From the NCBI GenBank assembly GCA_020048405.1, contig JAIFMP010000051.1, positions 1 through 40,947 on the forward strand: DNA of 40,947 bases, in the 5' to 3' direction. A model generated the notes under the pieces. The model was given only the letters and a program-made list of their open reading frames with translations, had not been told where the DNA came from and searched no databases. A program made the position numbers and the translations under genes. This document shows positions 6,802-16,383 of the stretch, one piece after another (within the stretch, counting starts at the first letter, position 1; each line of letters opens with the position of its first letter). Origin of the DNA: Hydrogenophaga sp. (GTDB taxonomy: Bacteria > Pseudomonadota > Gammaproteobacteria > Burkholderiales > Burkholderiaceae_C).

Positions 6802-7784
6802 CCCACAAGTCCATTGCCACACAACGGGGGGCGGCCCTTCTCTTGGCCATGCTCACCGTCACGCTGGTGGCTGCACTGGCCAGCGCCGCACTCTGGCAGC
6901 AATGGCGACACGTAGCGGTGGAAGCGGCCGAGCGTGAAAGGCAACAGGCCGCGTGGGTGCTGACCGGCGCGCTGGACTGGGCGAGGCTGATCTTGCGTGA
7001 AGACGCTCGCACCAACCAGAACACCGGTGCTGGCGACCACTTGGCCGAGCCCTGGGCGATCGGACTGGAAGAAGCCCGCCTGTCGAGTTTTCTGGCTGCA
7101 GATAAAAACACCGACCCGCCGCCTACCCTGGAGGCTTTTTTGTCGGGAGCCATTCAAGACCAGCAGGGCCGCCTGAACTTTGCCAATCTGATGTTCCAAG
7201 GCAAGCCCTCGGAACCAGACCTGCGCATGTTTACCCGGCTCTTTGGCCAGTTGGGCCTGCCCGAAGCTGAGATGACCACCGCCGCACAGCGATGGGCGCA
7301 GGCCGTCGACCGGTCGGCCCAAGCCGCCCCTGGGGACACCCCATTGCTGCCTACTCGCGTGGGCCAACTCGGTTGGCTGGGCCTGTCTGCCGCCAGCCTG
7401 CAACGGCTGAGTCCGTACATCACCGTGTTACCGGAGCGAACACCGCTCAACCTGAACACTGCCCCTGCCGAGTTGCTGGTGGCCGCAGTCCCTGGGCTGG
7501 ACATGGCCCGCGCCCGGCGCGCCGTGAGCCAGCGCGCCCTGACCCCATTCAAAAGTTTGGCCGATGTCAGCACGGTGATTGGCAGCACCGAAGAGCCTTT
7601 GAGCGATGCCCACCACGCCACCGCCAGCCGTTACTTCGAAGTGACCGGGAGTTTGCGGCTGGGTGAGCGCGTGGTGAACGAGCGCTCATTGGTGCAACGC
7701 AATGGGCTGCAAGTGAACACCCTTTGGCGCGAGCGCACCGCAGCCCGCGCCCCCGCACCGGGCCAAGCCTCGTCCCTACAATGA
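6798..7784 (+). CDS. gspK: Type II secretion system tip pseudopilin GspK
   Basis: A 328-residue large minor pseudopilin that caps the pseudopilus. It begins at GTG 6798, overlapping the gspJ stop (GTGA) behind a GGCGGGGGC ribosome-binding region. The leader site is QRG|AALLLAMLTVTLVAAL. As is usual for GspK, no glutamate occurs at position 5. Two helix-hairpin-helix-like stretches typical of the family are present (NLNTAPAELLVAAVPGLDMARARR and LTPFKSLADV). A gap of 97 bases, the longest inside the operon, follows before gspL. Confidence 0.9.
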   Translation: MTHKSIATQRGAALLLAMLTVTLVAALASAALWQQWRHVAVEAAERERQQAAWVLTGALDWARLILREDARTNQNTGAGDHLAEPWAIGLEEARLSSFLAADKNTDPPPTLEAFLSGAIQDQQGRLNFANLMFQGKPSEPDLRMFTRLFGQLGLPEAEMTTAAQRWAQAVDRSAQAAPGDTPLLPTRVGQLGWLGLSAASLQRLSPYITVLPERTPLNLNTAPAELLVAAVPGLDMARARRAVSQRALTPFKSLADVSTVIGSTEEPLSDAHHATASRYFEVTGSLRLGERVVNERSLVQRNGLQVNTLWRERTAARAPAPGQASSLQ

Positions 7785-7881
7785 TGCTCCGCTACCCACC
7801 GCCCCTTTTTCGCCCGACCACCGTGCCACTGCCTCACGCAATTCATTTCCCTCTGGTTTCTGCCACCCCAGGAGCCCTGAC

Positions 7882-9087
7882 GTGCTGATGGTCCAACCCG
7901 TGGCCTGGCAGCCCAGCGCAGCCCACGCAGCCGAATGGCTGTGGGTGCACAGCCGCGACGGACAGACCGCTGATGCCCATGGACGCGATGCCGCCGCCCT
8001 GCTGCCGCGCGACGACATGGTGGTGCTGGTGCTGCCGGTGTTGGCCACCTCGTGGCACCGCGTGGTGGTGCCCAAGATCAACGCCACCCGGCTGCGCCAG
8101 GCACTGGACGGTTTGCTGGAGGACCGCCTGCTGGCCGACCCTGCCAGCCTGCACTTGTCCCTGCCACCGGGCTGGCAAGCCGGGCAAGCGGCGTGGGCAA
8201 TGGCCTGCGAAAAAAAGGCGCTGGAACACCACCTGGCCAGTTTGCAAGCCGCAGGCCACCCCGTTTCGCGCATAGTGCCTGAGCTGTGCCCGCAACCCGA
8301 CCACAGCCAACATGCGTTGTTCAGCCGGGGCGAACCCTGGCTGGTGAACACCGGGCCGCTGGGCGTGTTCACGCAGCCCCTGAACCCGGACCAAGCCACC
8401 GACCCCGCCACCATGGCGCACGACGCGCCCAGTTCACGCCTGTCCGAACCCGCCTGCGCCGCGCTGGCCGAGGCTGTGGTGGGCCACCCATTCACGCCAG
8501 ACACCACCGCGCAGCGCCTGTTGCGTAGCGCGCACAGCGGGTGGAATGCCGCGCAGTTTGACCTGCGCCTGTCGGCCGGTGCACGCCGTGGCCAGCGGCT
8601 TCGCCAAGCTTGGCTGCAACTGTGGCATGCCCCCGCCTGGCGACCCACGCGCTGGGGTCTGGCGCTGGCACTGGTCAGCGGGCTGGTTGGCCTGAACGCA
8701 CTGGCGTGGCAGGAAAAGCAAGCTCTGCAAGTCAAACAGCAGCAAGCCAGTGCCCTGCTCATGCAAACTTTTCCCTCCGTGACGCTGGTGCTGGATGCAC
8801 CCCGCCAGATGCAACGGGAGCTGTCGCAGTTGCAGCGGGCCAACGGTCAGTTGGGCGGCGGGGATGTGGAGATTTTATTGGCAGATATTTCGGCTCTACC
8901 GGCTGAATCCATTGGTTTTTCAGCTATTTATTTCAATTCGCCTGAAACCCGATTGACGCTCACACAGCCCACCGACGCCAGCGTTGCAACCCTCCGCCAG
9001 GGCCTGCAGACCAAGGGCTGGCAGAGCCAGTACGCCGCGCCGGTTCTGACCGTGACCCCCGACACCGCGTCCGGAGGACGCCCATGA
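7882..9087 (+). CDS. gspL: Type II secretion system protein GspL
   Basis: A 401-residue inner-membrane platform protein that recruits the ATPase GspE. It has an actin-like cytoplasmic domain (about residues 1-250), one transmembrane helix (about 255-275, LALALVSGLVGLNALAW), and a periplasmic ferredoxin-like domain. The start is GTG 7882, 7 bases after AGGAG at 7870-7874. An ATG follows at 7888. Codons around 8866-8941 are strikingly AT-rich compared with the rest and encode part of the periplasmic domain. This may be an old repeat insertion (see findings). GspM follows with a 4-base overlap. Confidence 0.88.
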   Translation: MLMVQPVAWQPSAAHAAEWLWVHSRDGQTADAHGRDAAALLPRDDMVVLVLPVLATSWHRVVVPKINATRLRQALDGLLEDRLLADPASLHLSLPPGWQAGQAAWAMACEKKALEHHLASLQAAGHPVSRIVPELCPQPDHSQHALFSRGEPWLVNTGPLGVFTQPLNPDQATDPATMAHDAPSSRLSEPACAALAEAVVGHPFTPDTTAQRLLRSAHSGWNAAQFDLRLSAGARRGQRLRQAWLQLWHAPAWRPTRWGLALALVSGLVGLNALAWQEKQALQVKQQQASALLMQTFPSVTLVLDAPRQMQRELSQLQRANGQLGGGDVEILLADISALPAESIGFSAIYFNSPETRLTLTQPTDASVATLRQGLQTKGWQSQYAAPVLTVTPDTASGGRP

Positions 9088-9617
9088 AGCACGCACTTGC
9101 CGCCCGGTGGGCGCAGCACTGGTCAAGGATGGCACCGCGCGAACGCCTCGGCCTGGGCCTCGCTGTGGGCATGGTGGCCGCCGCACTGCTGTGGTGGGTC
9201 GGTTTGGTGCCGGCACTGGCCACCTTGCGCCAGGCACCTGCCCAACACGCCCGACTTGACGGCGGCCTGCAAGAGCTGCAGGCCATGGCACAACAGGCGC
9301 AACAACTCCAGGCCATGCCCCGTGTGAGCCCGGACGAGGCTTTGCGCGCCCTGGAGGCAGCCACCCAACGCCACCTGGGGCCAGAGGCCAAGCTTGTGGT
9401 GGTGAGCGGCCAGGCCACTGCCACCTTCAAGGCGGCCAGGGCCAGCGCACTGGCGCAATGGCTGGCCGATGTGCGCATCAACGCCCGCGCCGTGCCGAGC
9501 GAGCTGCGCCTGAGCGCAGCCACGCCCGCACAGGCAGCCCCCTCCGCACAGCCCTCGGTGCCACCTGAAGTCACCGGTGTGTGGCAAGGCAGCGCTGTGT
9601 TCAACCTCGCGCGCTGA
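9084..9617 (+). CDS. gspM: Type II secretion system protein GspM
   Basis: A 177-residue bitopic inner-membrane protein with a short cytoplasmic start, one transmembrane helix (about residues 24-46), a coiled-coil-like glutamine-rich segment (about 50-75) and a small periplasmic ferredoxin-like domain. GspM pairs with GspL in the assembly platform. The ATG overlaps the gspL stop (ATGA) and is preceded by GGAGGACG, a strong ribosome-binding site. Confidence 0.88.
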   Translation: MKHALAARWAQHWSRMAPRERLGLGLAVGMVAAALLWWVGLVPALATLRQAPAQHARLDGGLQELQAMAQQAQQLQAMPRVSPDEALRALEAATQRHLGPEAKLVVVSGQATATFKAARASALAQWLADVRINARAVPSELRLSAATPAQAAPSAQPSVPPEVTGVWQGSAVFNLAR

Positions 9618-9636
9618 ACGCACGGGCACACGCCAC

Positions 9637-10533
9637 ATGGCACGCGTCACACCCCGCCCATTTGCACACCGCATGCTCAGCGCGCCTGCAGAAGCAGGCC
9701 ACGTGGGCCTGACCCTGGGCATGGCATTGGCATTTGGTTTGGGCGCCACCGTGGCAGTGGCAGGCTTTGCCCCCGCCCGTTGGCTGGCCGATGCGGTGGC
9801 ACAAGCCACCAGCCAAAAACTGCAGTTACCCAACGCCCAAGGCACAGTGTGGAAAGGCCGAGCCGACGTGCTGCTGACCGGTGGAGCAGGCAGCCAGGAC
9901 CAGGCCGCCCTGCCAGGCGGGTTGGAGTGGTCATTGCAGCCTACCTGGCTGGGTCTGGATGCCAAACATCCCCCTTTGGGCGATGGCCTCCCTGCTTTGC
10001 GCGGCCCGGCACTGGCACTCACACTGCGTGCCCCGTGCTGCACACCCGAGCCACTGAGCGTGTGGCTGCAGCCCAGCTGGGGAACGCTGGGCGTGTCCGT
10101 GCCCACACACAGCAGCCAGTGGCCCGCCGCACTGCTCATCGGGCTGGGCACCCCCTGGAACACGCTGCAACTGCAAGGCACACTGGCTTTTCACACCACA
10201 GGTCTCAGTCTGACCGTGGGGCCGCAAACTGTGCGCAGCCAAGGCAATGCCACGCTGGACGTGAACAACGCGGCCAGTCGACTGTCGACCCTGCGCCCCA
10301 TGGGCAGCTACCGCCTGCAATGGAATGGAGGCCGCAACGCTGACGATGCAAGGCTTACGCTTTCTACCCGCGAAGGCGCTTTGCAGTTGCAAGGCCAAGG
10401 CCATTGGGTGGCCGGGCGCTTGCGCTTTGAAGGCGATGCCCAGGCCAGCCCTGGCCGCGAAGAGGCCCTGGCCAACCTGCTGAATATTCTGGGCCGCCGC
10501 CAAGGCGCGCGCGCCCTCATCAAGATCGGATGA
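9637..10533 (+). CDS. gspN: Type II secretion system protein GspN
   Basis: A 298-residue protein with an N-terminal transmembrane anchor (about residues 28-50) and a long periplasmic beta-rich domain, as in GspN. GspN is found in only some type II systems and its exact role is unclear. The start is placed at the ATG at 9637. A further ATG at 9673 is possible, and neither has a strong ribosome-binding site. The stop overlaps the gspD start (ATGA). Confidence 0.85.
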   Translation: MARVTPRPFAHRMLSAPAEAGHVGLTLGMALAFGLGATVAVAGFAPARWLADAVAQATSQKLQLPNAQGTVWKGRADVLLTGGAGSQDQAALPGGLEWSLQPTWLGLDAKHPPLGDGLPALRGPALALTLRAPCCTPEPLSVWLQPSWGTLGVSVPTHSSQWPAALLIGLGTPWNTLQLQGTLAFHTTGLSLTVGPQTVRSQGNATLDVNNAASRLSTLRPMGSYRLQWNGGRNADDARLTLSTREGALQLQGQGHWVAGRLRFEGDAQASPGREEALANLLNILGRRQGARALIKIG

Positions 10534-12755
10534 CACGCATGACCCGTACACCAGGTTTCAAGCCCCATGCAGTGATAGCTGCCTGGCTAATGGCAGCAAG
10601 CGCTGGAGGCCTTTTTGGCATCAATTCCTGGGCACAAACGCCACCCAACCCACCCAGTGTGAAACATGGCGAACCCATCACCCTGAACTTTGTGTCTGCC
10701 GAGATCGAAGCCGTGGCCCGCGCGATGGCCACGCTCAGCGGGCGCAACGTGGTGGTTGACCCGCGTGTGAAGGGGCAGATCAGCCTCTCCACGGAGCGGG
10801 CGGTGAGCCCCGCCGTGGCTCTCAACCAATTTGCAGCCGCGTTGCGTCTGCAAGGGTTTGCGATGGTGGAAGCCGGCGGCCTGTACAAAGTGGTGCCCGA
10901 GGCCGACGCCAAACTGCAGACCAGCACGGTGAACGCGGGTGCGCCAGCCCAGTTGCCCTCTGCGGCGACCGGGGGCAACCAGATCGTCACGCAGATATTT
11001 GCCCTGCGCCACGAAAACGCCAACAACCTGGTGCCGGTGCTGCGCCCCCTGATCGGGCCCAACAACACCATCAACGTCAACCCTGGGAACAACGCGCTCG
11101 TCATCACCGACTACGCGGACAACCTGCAGCGCCTGGGTCGCATCGTGGCGGCGCTCGACGTTGCCCCCGCCACCGATGTGGAAGTGATTCCGCTGAAACA
11201 CGCCGTGGCAGCCGACTTGGCGGCCATTGTCATTCGGCTGACCGAGGGCGGCAGCGCCCCGGCCAGTGGCGCAGGGCAGGCTGACACCACTTACAAAACA
11301 TCCATCCTGGCGGAACCGCGCAGCAATGCGCTGATGGTGCGCGCCGCCAACGCCGCACGGCTTGCGCTGGTGCGCTCGCTGGTGGAAAAACTGGACCAAC
11401 CCAGCTCAGCCAACGCCAGCGGCAACGTGCATGTGGTGCACCTGAAAAACGCCGACGCGGTGCAACTGGCTACCACGCTGCGCGCCGCCATGGCGGCAGA
11501 GGGCAACCCAACGGGAGTGGCCGGCGCAATGGGCGCATCAGCCCGGCCGCTGACCGGGTTTGGCAACACCTCGGGCAACAACCCCGCCAACAACAATTCG
11601 GGCAGCAGCTCAAACACGGCGGCCGGAACGGCACTCACCAGCAACAACCAGCCGTCCACCGGCGGGCAAATTCAGGCCGACCCAGCCACCAACTCGCTCA
11701 TCATCACCGCGCCAGAGCCGCAATACCGCCAGATGCGCGCCGTGATCGACAAGCTTGACACGCGCCGCGCACAGGTGTTTGTGGAGAGCCTGATTGCCGA
11801 GGTGAACGCCGAGCGCGCAGCCGAATTCGGCATTCAGTGGCAAGGCGCTTTGGGCAACAAGGGCGACAACGTGATTGGTCTGCTGGGCAGCAACTTCGGC
11901 ACGGCAGGCAAAAACATCATCAACCTGGCTGCGGGTGCCGCCAGCGGCACAGTGGCACCCGGCAAAGGGCTGAACTTTGGCCTGGCCAATCAGCAAGGGG
12001 GCGTGTACGTGCTGGGTTTTCTGGCCCGCTTCCTCGAAGAAAACGGCGATGGCAACGTGTTGTCGACCCCCAATTTGCTCACGCTGGACAACGAAGAGGC
12101 CCGCATCATCATTGGCCAGAACGTACCCTTCGTCACTGGTCAGTTCACCAACACCGGCAGTACCACAGGCACAGTCAGCCCGTTCCAGACCATCGAGCGC
12201 AAAGACGTGGGCCTGACGCTGAAGGTCAAGCCCCAGATCAGCGAAAACGGCACGGTCAAACTGAGCATCTACCAGGAAGTGTCGAACGTGGTGGCCTCCA
12301 CGGTGGCAGCCAGCACCGGGCCAACCACCAACAAACGCTCCATCGAATCGAACGTGCTGGTACAAGACGGCCAGATCGTGGTGCTGGGTGGCTTGCTGCA
12401 AGACGAGTACGCTGGCAACGTGGAGCAGGTGCCCGGGTTGGGCAACATCCCCATTTTGGGCAACCTGTTCAAAAGCCAGAGCCGCGGCCGCAAGAAAACC
12501 AACCTGATGGTGTTTTTGCGCCCGGTGGTGGTGCGCGACGCCCGCCAGACGGAAAGCCTGGCCCAGGACCGCTACGACATGATGCGCACGCTGCAACAGC
12601 AGTCTCAGCCTGAACCGAGCCGAGTCCTGGGCATCAACGAAGCCCCCGTTTTGCCAGCCACGCTCAGCAACGGCTTGGGCAGCGCGGTGAGCGTGCCTGC
12701 TTTGCCAGTGGGCCCCGCCACAGCGCCCCAACCCGCCACGAGCCCAGCGCAATGA
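10530..12755 (+). CDS. gspD: Type II secretion system secretin GspD
   Basis: Outer-membrane secretin of 741 residues that forms the exit pore. It has a signal peptide (hydrophobic stretch about 12-34, ending at SWAQ), then the N0 domain ([20 protein letters not shown]), the N1-N3 domains, and the C-terminal secretin domain ending with [14 protein letters not shown] and [14 protein letters not shown] low-complexity Asn/Ser/Gly loop (about residues 344-378) sits in N3, as in other GspD proteins. The start overlaps the gspN stop. A second ATG at 10539 is also possible. Multimer and pore formation are known for the family. Confidence 0.96.
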   Translation: MTRMTRTPGFKPHAVIAAWLMAASAGGLFGINSWAQTPPNPPSVKHGEPITLNFVSAEIEAVARAMATLSGRNVVVDPRVKGQISLSTERAVSPAVALNQFAAALRLQGFAMVEAGGLYKVVPEADAKLQTSTVNAGAPAQLPSAATGGNQIVTQIFALRHENANNLVPVLRPLIGPNNTINVNPGNNALVITDYADNLQRLGRIVAALDVAPATDVEVIPLKHAVAADLAAIVIRLTEGGSAPASGAGQADTTYKTSILAEPRSNALMVRAANAARLALVRSLVEKLDQPSSANASGNVHVVHLKNADAVQLATTLRAAMAAEGNPTGVAGAMGASARPLTGFGNTSGNNPANNNSGSSSNTAAGTALTSNNQPSTGGQIQADPATNSLIITAPEPQYRQMRAVIDKLDTRRAQVFVESLIAEVNAERAAEFGIQWQGALGNKGDNVIGLLGSNFGTAGKNIINLAAGAASGTVAPGKGLNFGLANQQGGVYVLGFLARFLEENGDGNVLSTPNLLTLDNEEARIIIGQNVPFVTGQFTNTGSTTGTVSPFQTIERKDVGLTLKVKPQISENGTVKLSIYQEVSNVVASTVAASTGPTTNKRSIESNVLVQDGQIVVLGGLLQDEYAGNVEQVPGLGNIPILGNLFKSQSRGRKKTNLMVFLRPVVVRDARQTESLAQDRYDMMRTLQQQSQPEPSRVLGINEAPVLPATLSNGLGSAVSVPALPVGPATAPQPATSPAQ

Positions 12756-12765
12756 GAGGCTGGCC

Positions 12766-14229
12766 GTGAAATACCCACTGCCCTACGCTTTCGCCCGCGA
12801 AAACCTGCTGCTGCTGGAGCAAGACGGTGACGACAGCTGCCTGCACTGGGCGGGCCCTGAATCGGCACGGACGGAAGCCGAAGAGGCACAGGCCATGCAA
12901 CGCCTGTCTGCCCTGAGCGAGGTGATGCGCCAGCACGGCACCCGACGACTGCAAAGCCACCCTGCCACCGAACTGGCCCAGCGCATCAGTGCCGTGTATG
13001 CCGCCCAAAGCGGTGGCGATGGCAGCGCCGCCGCCGTGGTGAGCGAGGTGCAAAGCGACGCCGACCTGTCGCGCATGATGCAAGAGCTGCCCGCGGTAGA
13101 AGACCTGCTGGAGGCGGCTGACGACGCGCCCATCATCCGCATGCTCAACGCCCTGCTGTCGCAGGCCGCGCGCGACGGGGCCAGTGACATCCACATCGAG
13201 CCCTATGAACGCCATTCGGCCGTGCGCTTCCGGGTAGACGGCACGTTGCGCGACATCGTGCAGCCCAACCGGGCACTTCACGCCGCGCTCATCAGCCGCC
13301 TGAAAATCATGGCCGAGCTGGACATTTCAGAAAAACGCCTGCCGCAAGACGGCCGCATCAGCCTGCGCTTGGGCACACGCGCCATTGACGTTCGCGTGAG
13401 TACCTTGCCCAGCGCCCACGGCGAACGGGCCGTGCTGCGCCTGCTGGACAAGACGGAAAGCAAACTCACCCTTGAAGCCGTGGGCATGCAGGGCGACACA
13501 CTGGCGCGGTTTGAAAAACTCATTGCCCAACCGCACGGCATCATCCTAGTCACCGGGCCCACCGGTTCAGGCAAAACCACCACGCTGTACTCGGCCCTGC
13601 AAAAGCTGGACGCGGCCCGCAGCAACATCATGACGGTGGAAGACCCCATCGAATACGAGCTGGCCGGGGTGGGCCAGACACAGGTCAACGCCAAAATCGA
13701 CCTGACGTTTGCCAAGGCCCTGCGCGCCATCCTGCGCCAGGACCCAGACGTGATCATGATCGGTGAGATACGCGACTTTGAAACCGCGCAAATTGCCGTG
13801 CAAGCCTCACTGACAGGCCACCTGGTGCTGGCCACGCTGCACACAAACGACGCGGCCAGCGCCGTGACGCGGCTGACCGACATGGGCATCGAGCCGTTTT
13901 TGCTCAGTTCCAGCCTGCTGGGTGTGCTGGCGCAGCGGTTGGTGCGGCGTCTGTGCCCGCACTGCAAACGCGCGGACGACCAAGGGCAGTGGCACCCGGT
14001 GGGCTGTGACCGTTGCGGCCACACGGGCTACACGGGGCGCACCGGCATTTTCGAGCTGCTGGTGGTGGACGACGCACTGCGCGGCCTGATCCACCGCCGG
14101 GCACCAGAGGCCGAGCTGACCACCGCCGCCTTTGCGCAAGGCATGGCCCTGATGCGAGCCGACGGCGAACGCCTGGTGGCCAACGGCACCACCAGCCGGG
14201 CCGAGTTGCTGCGCGTCACGCGAGATTGA
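12766..14229 (+). CDS. gspE: Type II secretion system ATPase GspE
   Basis: The 487-residue cytoplasmic AAA+ ATPase powering pseudopilus assembly. It contains an N1E/N2E region, Walker [10 protein letters not shown] (about 265-273), the Asp box, Walker [13 protein letters not shown] (about 326-337), the His box (LATLHTNDA) and a zinc-binding loop of two CxxC pairs (C397/C400 and C414/C417). The start is GTG 12766, preceded by GAGAGG just after the gspD stop. All catalytic motifs are intact. A long open frame on the opposite strand is a coding shadow. Confidence 0.96.
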   Translation: MKYPLPYAFARENLLLLEQDGDDSCLHWAGPESARTEAEEAQAMQRLSALSEVMRQHGTRRLQSHPATELAQRISAVYAAQSGGDGSAAAVVSEVQSDADLSRMMQELPAVEDLLEAADDAPIIRMLNALLSQAARDGASDIHIEPYERHSAVRFRVDGTLRDIVQPNRALHAALISRLKIMAELDISEKRLPQDGRISLRLGTRAIDVRVSTLPSAHGERAVLRLLDKTESKLTLEAVGMQGDTLARFEKLIAQPHGIILVTGPTGSGKTTTLYSALQKLDAARSNIMTVEDPIEYELAGVGQTQVNAKIDLTFAKALRAILRQDPDVIMIGEIRDFETAQIAVQASLTGHLVLATLHTNDAASAVTRLTDMGIEPFLLSSSLLGVLAQRLVRRLCPHCKRADDQGQWHPVGCDRCGHTGYTGRTGIFELLVVDDALRGLIHRRAPEAELTTAAFAQGMALMRADGERLVANGTTSRAELLRVTRD

Positions 14230-14231
14230 CC

Positions 14232-15446
14232 GTGCCCGCCTACGCTTTTGAAGCCCTCACCCCCAGCGGCCAGACCGAAAAAGGCCTGCTGGAAGCCGAC
14301 ACCGCACGCGCGCTGCGCAGCCGTGGGCTGGTGCCCCTCGTGGTCGAGCCCGCTGCGGCGCAAGCCACCGATGGCGGCACCGGGCTCAACCGCACGCTGT
14401 GGGCCAGCCGCGTGTACGGCCCGGCGGCGCTGGCCGTGTGGACACGCCAGATGGCTGGGCTGGTGGCCTCAGGGCTACCGCTGGAACGTGCCCTGGGAGC
14501 CCTGACCGACGAGGCCGATGACGAACGACAGCGCCACCTGCTGGCCACGCTGCGCGCCGAGGTGAACGCAGGCTCTACTTTTGCCCGCGCCCTGCAACAA
14601 CACCCGCGTGAATTCTCTGACGTGTACACCGCCGTGATCGCGGCGGGCGAACAAAGTGGCGCCCTGGGGGCTGTGCTCGACAACCTGGCAGACGACCTGG
14701 AGTCCCGTGAAACCCTGAAGGGCAAGCTCATCGGGGCGTCTCTGTACCCTGCCATCGTCAGTTTGGTGGCGGTGGTGATCGTGTTGTTTCTGGTGACGTA
14801 TGTGGTGCCGCAGGTGGCCTCGGTGTTTGCGGGCAGCAAACGCGCCCTGCCCTTTCTCACGGTGGCCATGCTGGCAATCAGCGACGCGGTACGCCACTGG
14901 GGTTGGCTTGGGGCATTGCTGCTGGCTGCGGGTGGCACGGGGCTGGTGCTGGGCCGCAAAAACGAAGCCCTGCGGCTGCGCATGGACGCAGCCTGGCTGC
15001 GGCTGCCGCTGGTGGGGCGGCTGGCCCGAGGCTACAACGCCGCCCGCTTTGCCGCCACATTGGCCATGCTAGCTGCTGCAGGTGTTCCCATCTTGAAAGC
15101 CCTGCAAACTGCCGCCGACACCCTGCACAACCGTGCCATGCGGGCGGATGCGCTTGATGCGCTGGTGCTGGTGCGCGAGGGTTCACCGCTGGCCTCTGCC
15201 CTGGCGGGCAAGAAGCGTTTTCCGGGTTTGCTGGCCATGTTTGCCCGCTTGGGCGAACAAACTGGCCAATTGCCGGTGATGCTGCAACGCGCCGCGCAGC
15301 AACTGGGCAACGAGGTGCAACGCCGCGCCCTGCAACTGGCCACCATCCTGGAGCCGCTGCTGATCGTGGCCATGGGTGGGGTGGTGATGCTGATCGTGCT
15401 GGCCGTGCTGATGCCCATCATCCAGCTGAACCAGTTGGTGAAGTAA
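14232..15446 (+). CDS. gspF: Type II secretion system inner-membrane protein GspF
   Basis: A 404-residue polytopic platform protein with two tandem GspF cytoplasmic domains and three transmembrane segments (about 170-195, 217-240 and 375-400). The start is GTG 14232, giving VPAYAFEALTPSGQ, the conserved N-terminus of the family. It begins two bases after the gspE stop. The frame is open further upstream inside gspE, but that is shadow. It ends the secretion operon. No prepilin peptidase (gspO) gene is in the window. Confidence 0.95.
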   Translation: MPAYAFEALTPSGQTEKGLLEADTARALRSRGLVPLVVEPAAAQATDGGTGLNRTLWASRVYGPAALAVWTRQMAGLVASGLPLERALGALTDEADDERQRHLLATLRAEVNAGSTFARALQQHPREFSDVYTAVIAAGEQSGALGAVLDNLADDLESRETLKGKLIGASLYPAIVSLVAVVIVLFLVTYVVPQVASVFAGSKRALPFLTVAMLAISDAVRHWGWLGALLLAAGGTGLVLGRKNEALRLRMDAAWLRLPLVGRLARGYNAARFAATLAMLAAAGVPILKALQTAADTLHNRAMRADALDALVLVREGSPLASALAGKKRFPGLLAMFARLGEQTGQLPVMLQRAAQQLGNEVQRRALQLATILEPLLIVAMGGVVMLIVLAVLMPIIQLNQLVK

Positions 15447-15460
15447 CGAGTTACCCACGC

Positions 15461-16360
15461 ATGGCCATGACACTCGACGGCAAGCTGGTGGTGGCCATTT
15501 CCAGCCGCGCCCTGTTCGACTTTGAAGAAGAAAACGAGGTTTTCGAGCAAGCGAACGACAGGGCATACATGCAGTTGCAACTCGACCGACTGGACACCCC
15601 CGCGCCGCCCGGCGTGGCATTTTCGCTGGTGCAAAAGCTGCTGGCGTTCAACCAGGATGGCGTTCAGCGGGTGGAAGTGGTCATTTTGTCGCGCAACGAC
15701 CCGGTCAGCGGCTTGAGAGTGATGCGGTCTGCCTCGCACTATGCGCTGCCCATCATCCGGTGCTCGTTCACGCGGGGCGAGGCCCCGTGGCGCTACCTGA
15801 AGCCGCTGCGAGCCAACCTGTTCCTGAGTACCCACCTGAGCGACGTGCGCGCCGCGTTGGCAGCCGGTGTGCCCGCCGCGCAGGTGTACCCCCAATCGGC
15901 CCACGCCAGCACGGCCCACCCGAACGAGGTGCGCATCGCGTTCGACGGTGATGCGGTGCTGTTTTCAGACGAAGCGGAGCGTGTGTACCAGTCGCAGGGG
16001 CTGAGCGCGTTTCAGCAGCACGAAACAGAGCATGCCGCGCACCCTCTGCCAGACGGCCCTTTCAAGCCCCTGCTGGTGGCGTTACACGGCATGCAGCAAG
16101 CCGCCACGCCGCATATGCGCATACGCACCGCACTGGTCACTGCGCGCAGCGCCCCGGCGCACGAGCGCGCCATCCGCACGCTGATGGACTGGCACATCGA
16201 GGTGGACGAGGCCATGTTCCTGGGCGGGCTGGACAAAGGCGAGTTTCTGCGCGAGTTCGAACCAGATTTCTTTTTTGACGACCAGACTGGCCACATCGAG
16301 TCTGCGGCCCGCCATGTGCCAGCCGGGCATGTGGCCAGCGGGGTGTCCAACCCCGGCTGA
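15461..16360 (+). CDS. 5'-nucleotidase, cytosolic cN-I-like family
   Basis: A 299-residue protein resembling the cytosolic 5'-nucleotidase I family (PF06189 type), which dephosphorylates nucleoside monophosphates such as AMP. Hallmarks include AISSRALFDFEEEN at the N-terminus, VEVVILSRNDPVSGLRVM, the basic patch RCSFTRGEAPWRYL, and AFDGDAVLFSDEAE, which carries the acidic residues typical of this haloacid-dehalogenase-like fold. There is a second ATG at 15467. The gene lies 14 bases after gspF on the same strand, so it may be co-transcribed with the secretion operon, although no functional link is evident. Confidence 0.8.
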   Translation: MAMTLDGKLVVAISSRALFDFEEENEVFEQANDRAYMQLQLDRLDTPAPPGVAFSLVQKLLAFNQDGVQRVEVVILSRNDPVSGLRVMRSASHYALPIIRCSFTRGEAPWRYLKPLRANLFLSTHLSDVRAALAAGVPAAQVYPQSAHASTAHPNEVRIAFDGDAVLFSDEAERVYQSQGLSAFQQHETEHAAHPLPDGPFKPLLVALHGMQQAATPHMRIRTALVTARSAPAHERAIRTLMDWHIEVDEAMFLGGLDKGEFLREFEPDFFFDDQTGHIESAARHVPAGHVASGVSNPG

Positions 16361-16383
16361 CTAAGAGGGCCCGAACGGATGGC

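Noticed and set aside
11610-12752. Long open frame of 380 codons antisense to gspD
   Set aside because: It is a shadow of high-GC coding sequence. It has no family likeness and no ribosome-binding site, while gspD on the other strand is unambiguous.
13278-14024. Open frame of 248 codons antisense to gspE
   Set aside because: The product is a Ser/Arg-rich composition typical of shadows. gspE has intact Walker and zinc motifs.
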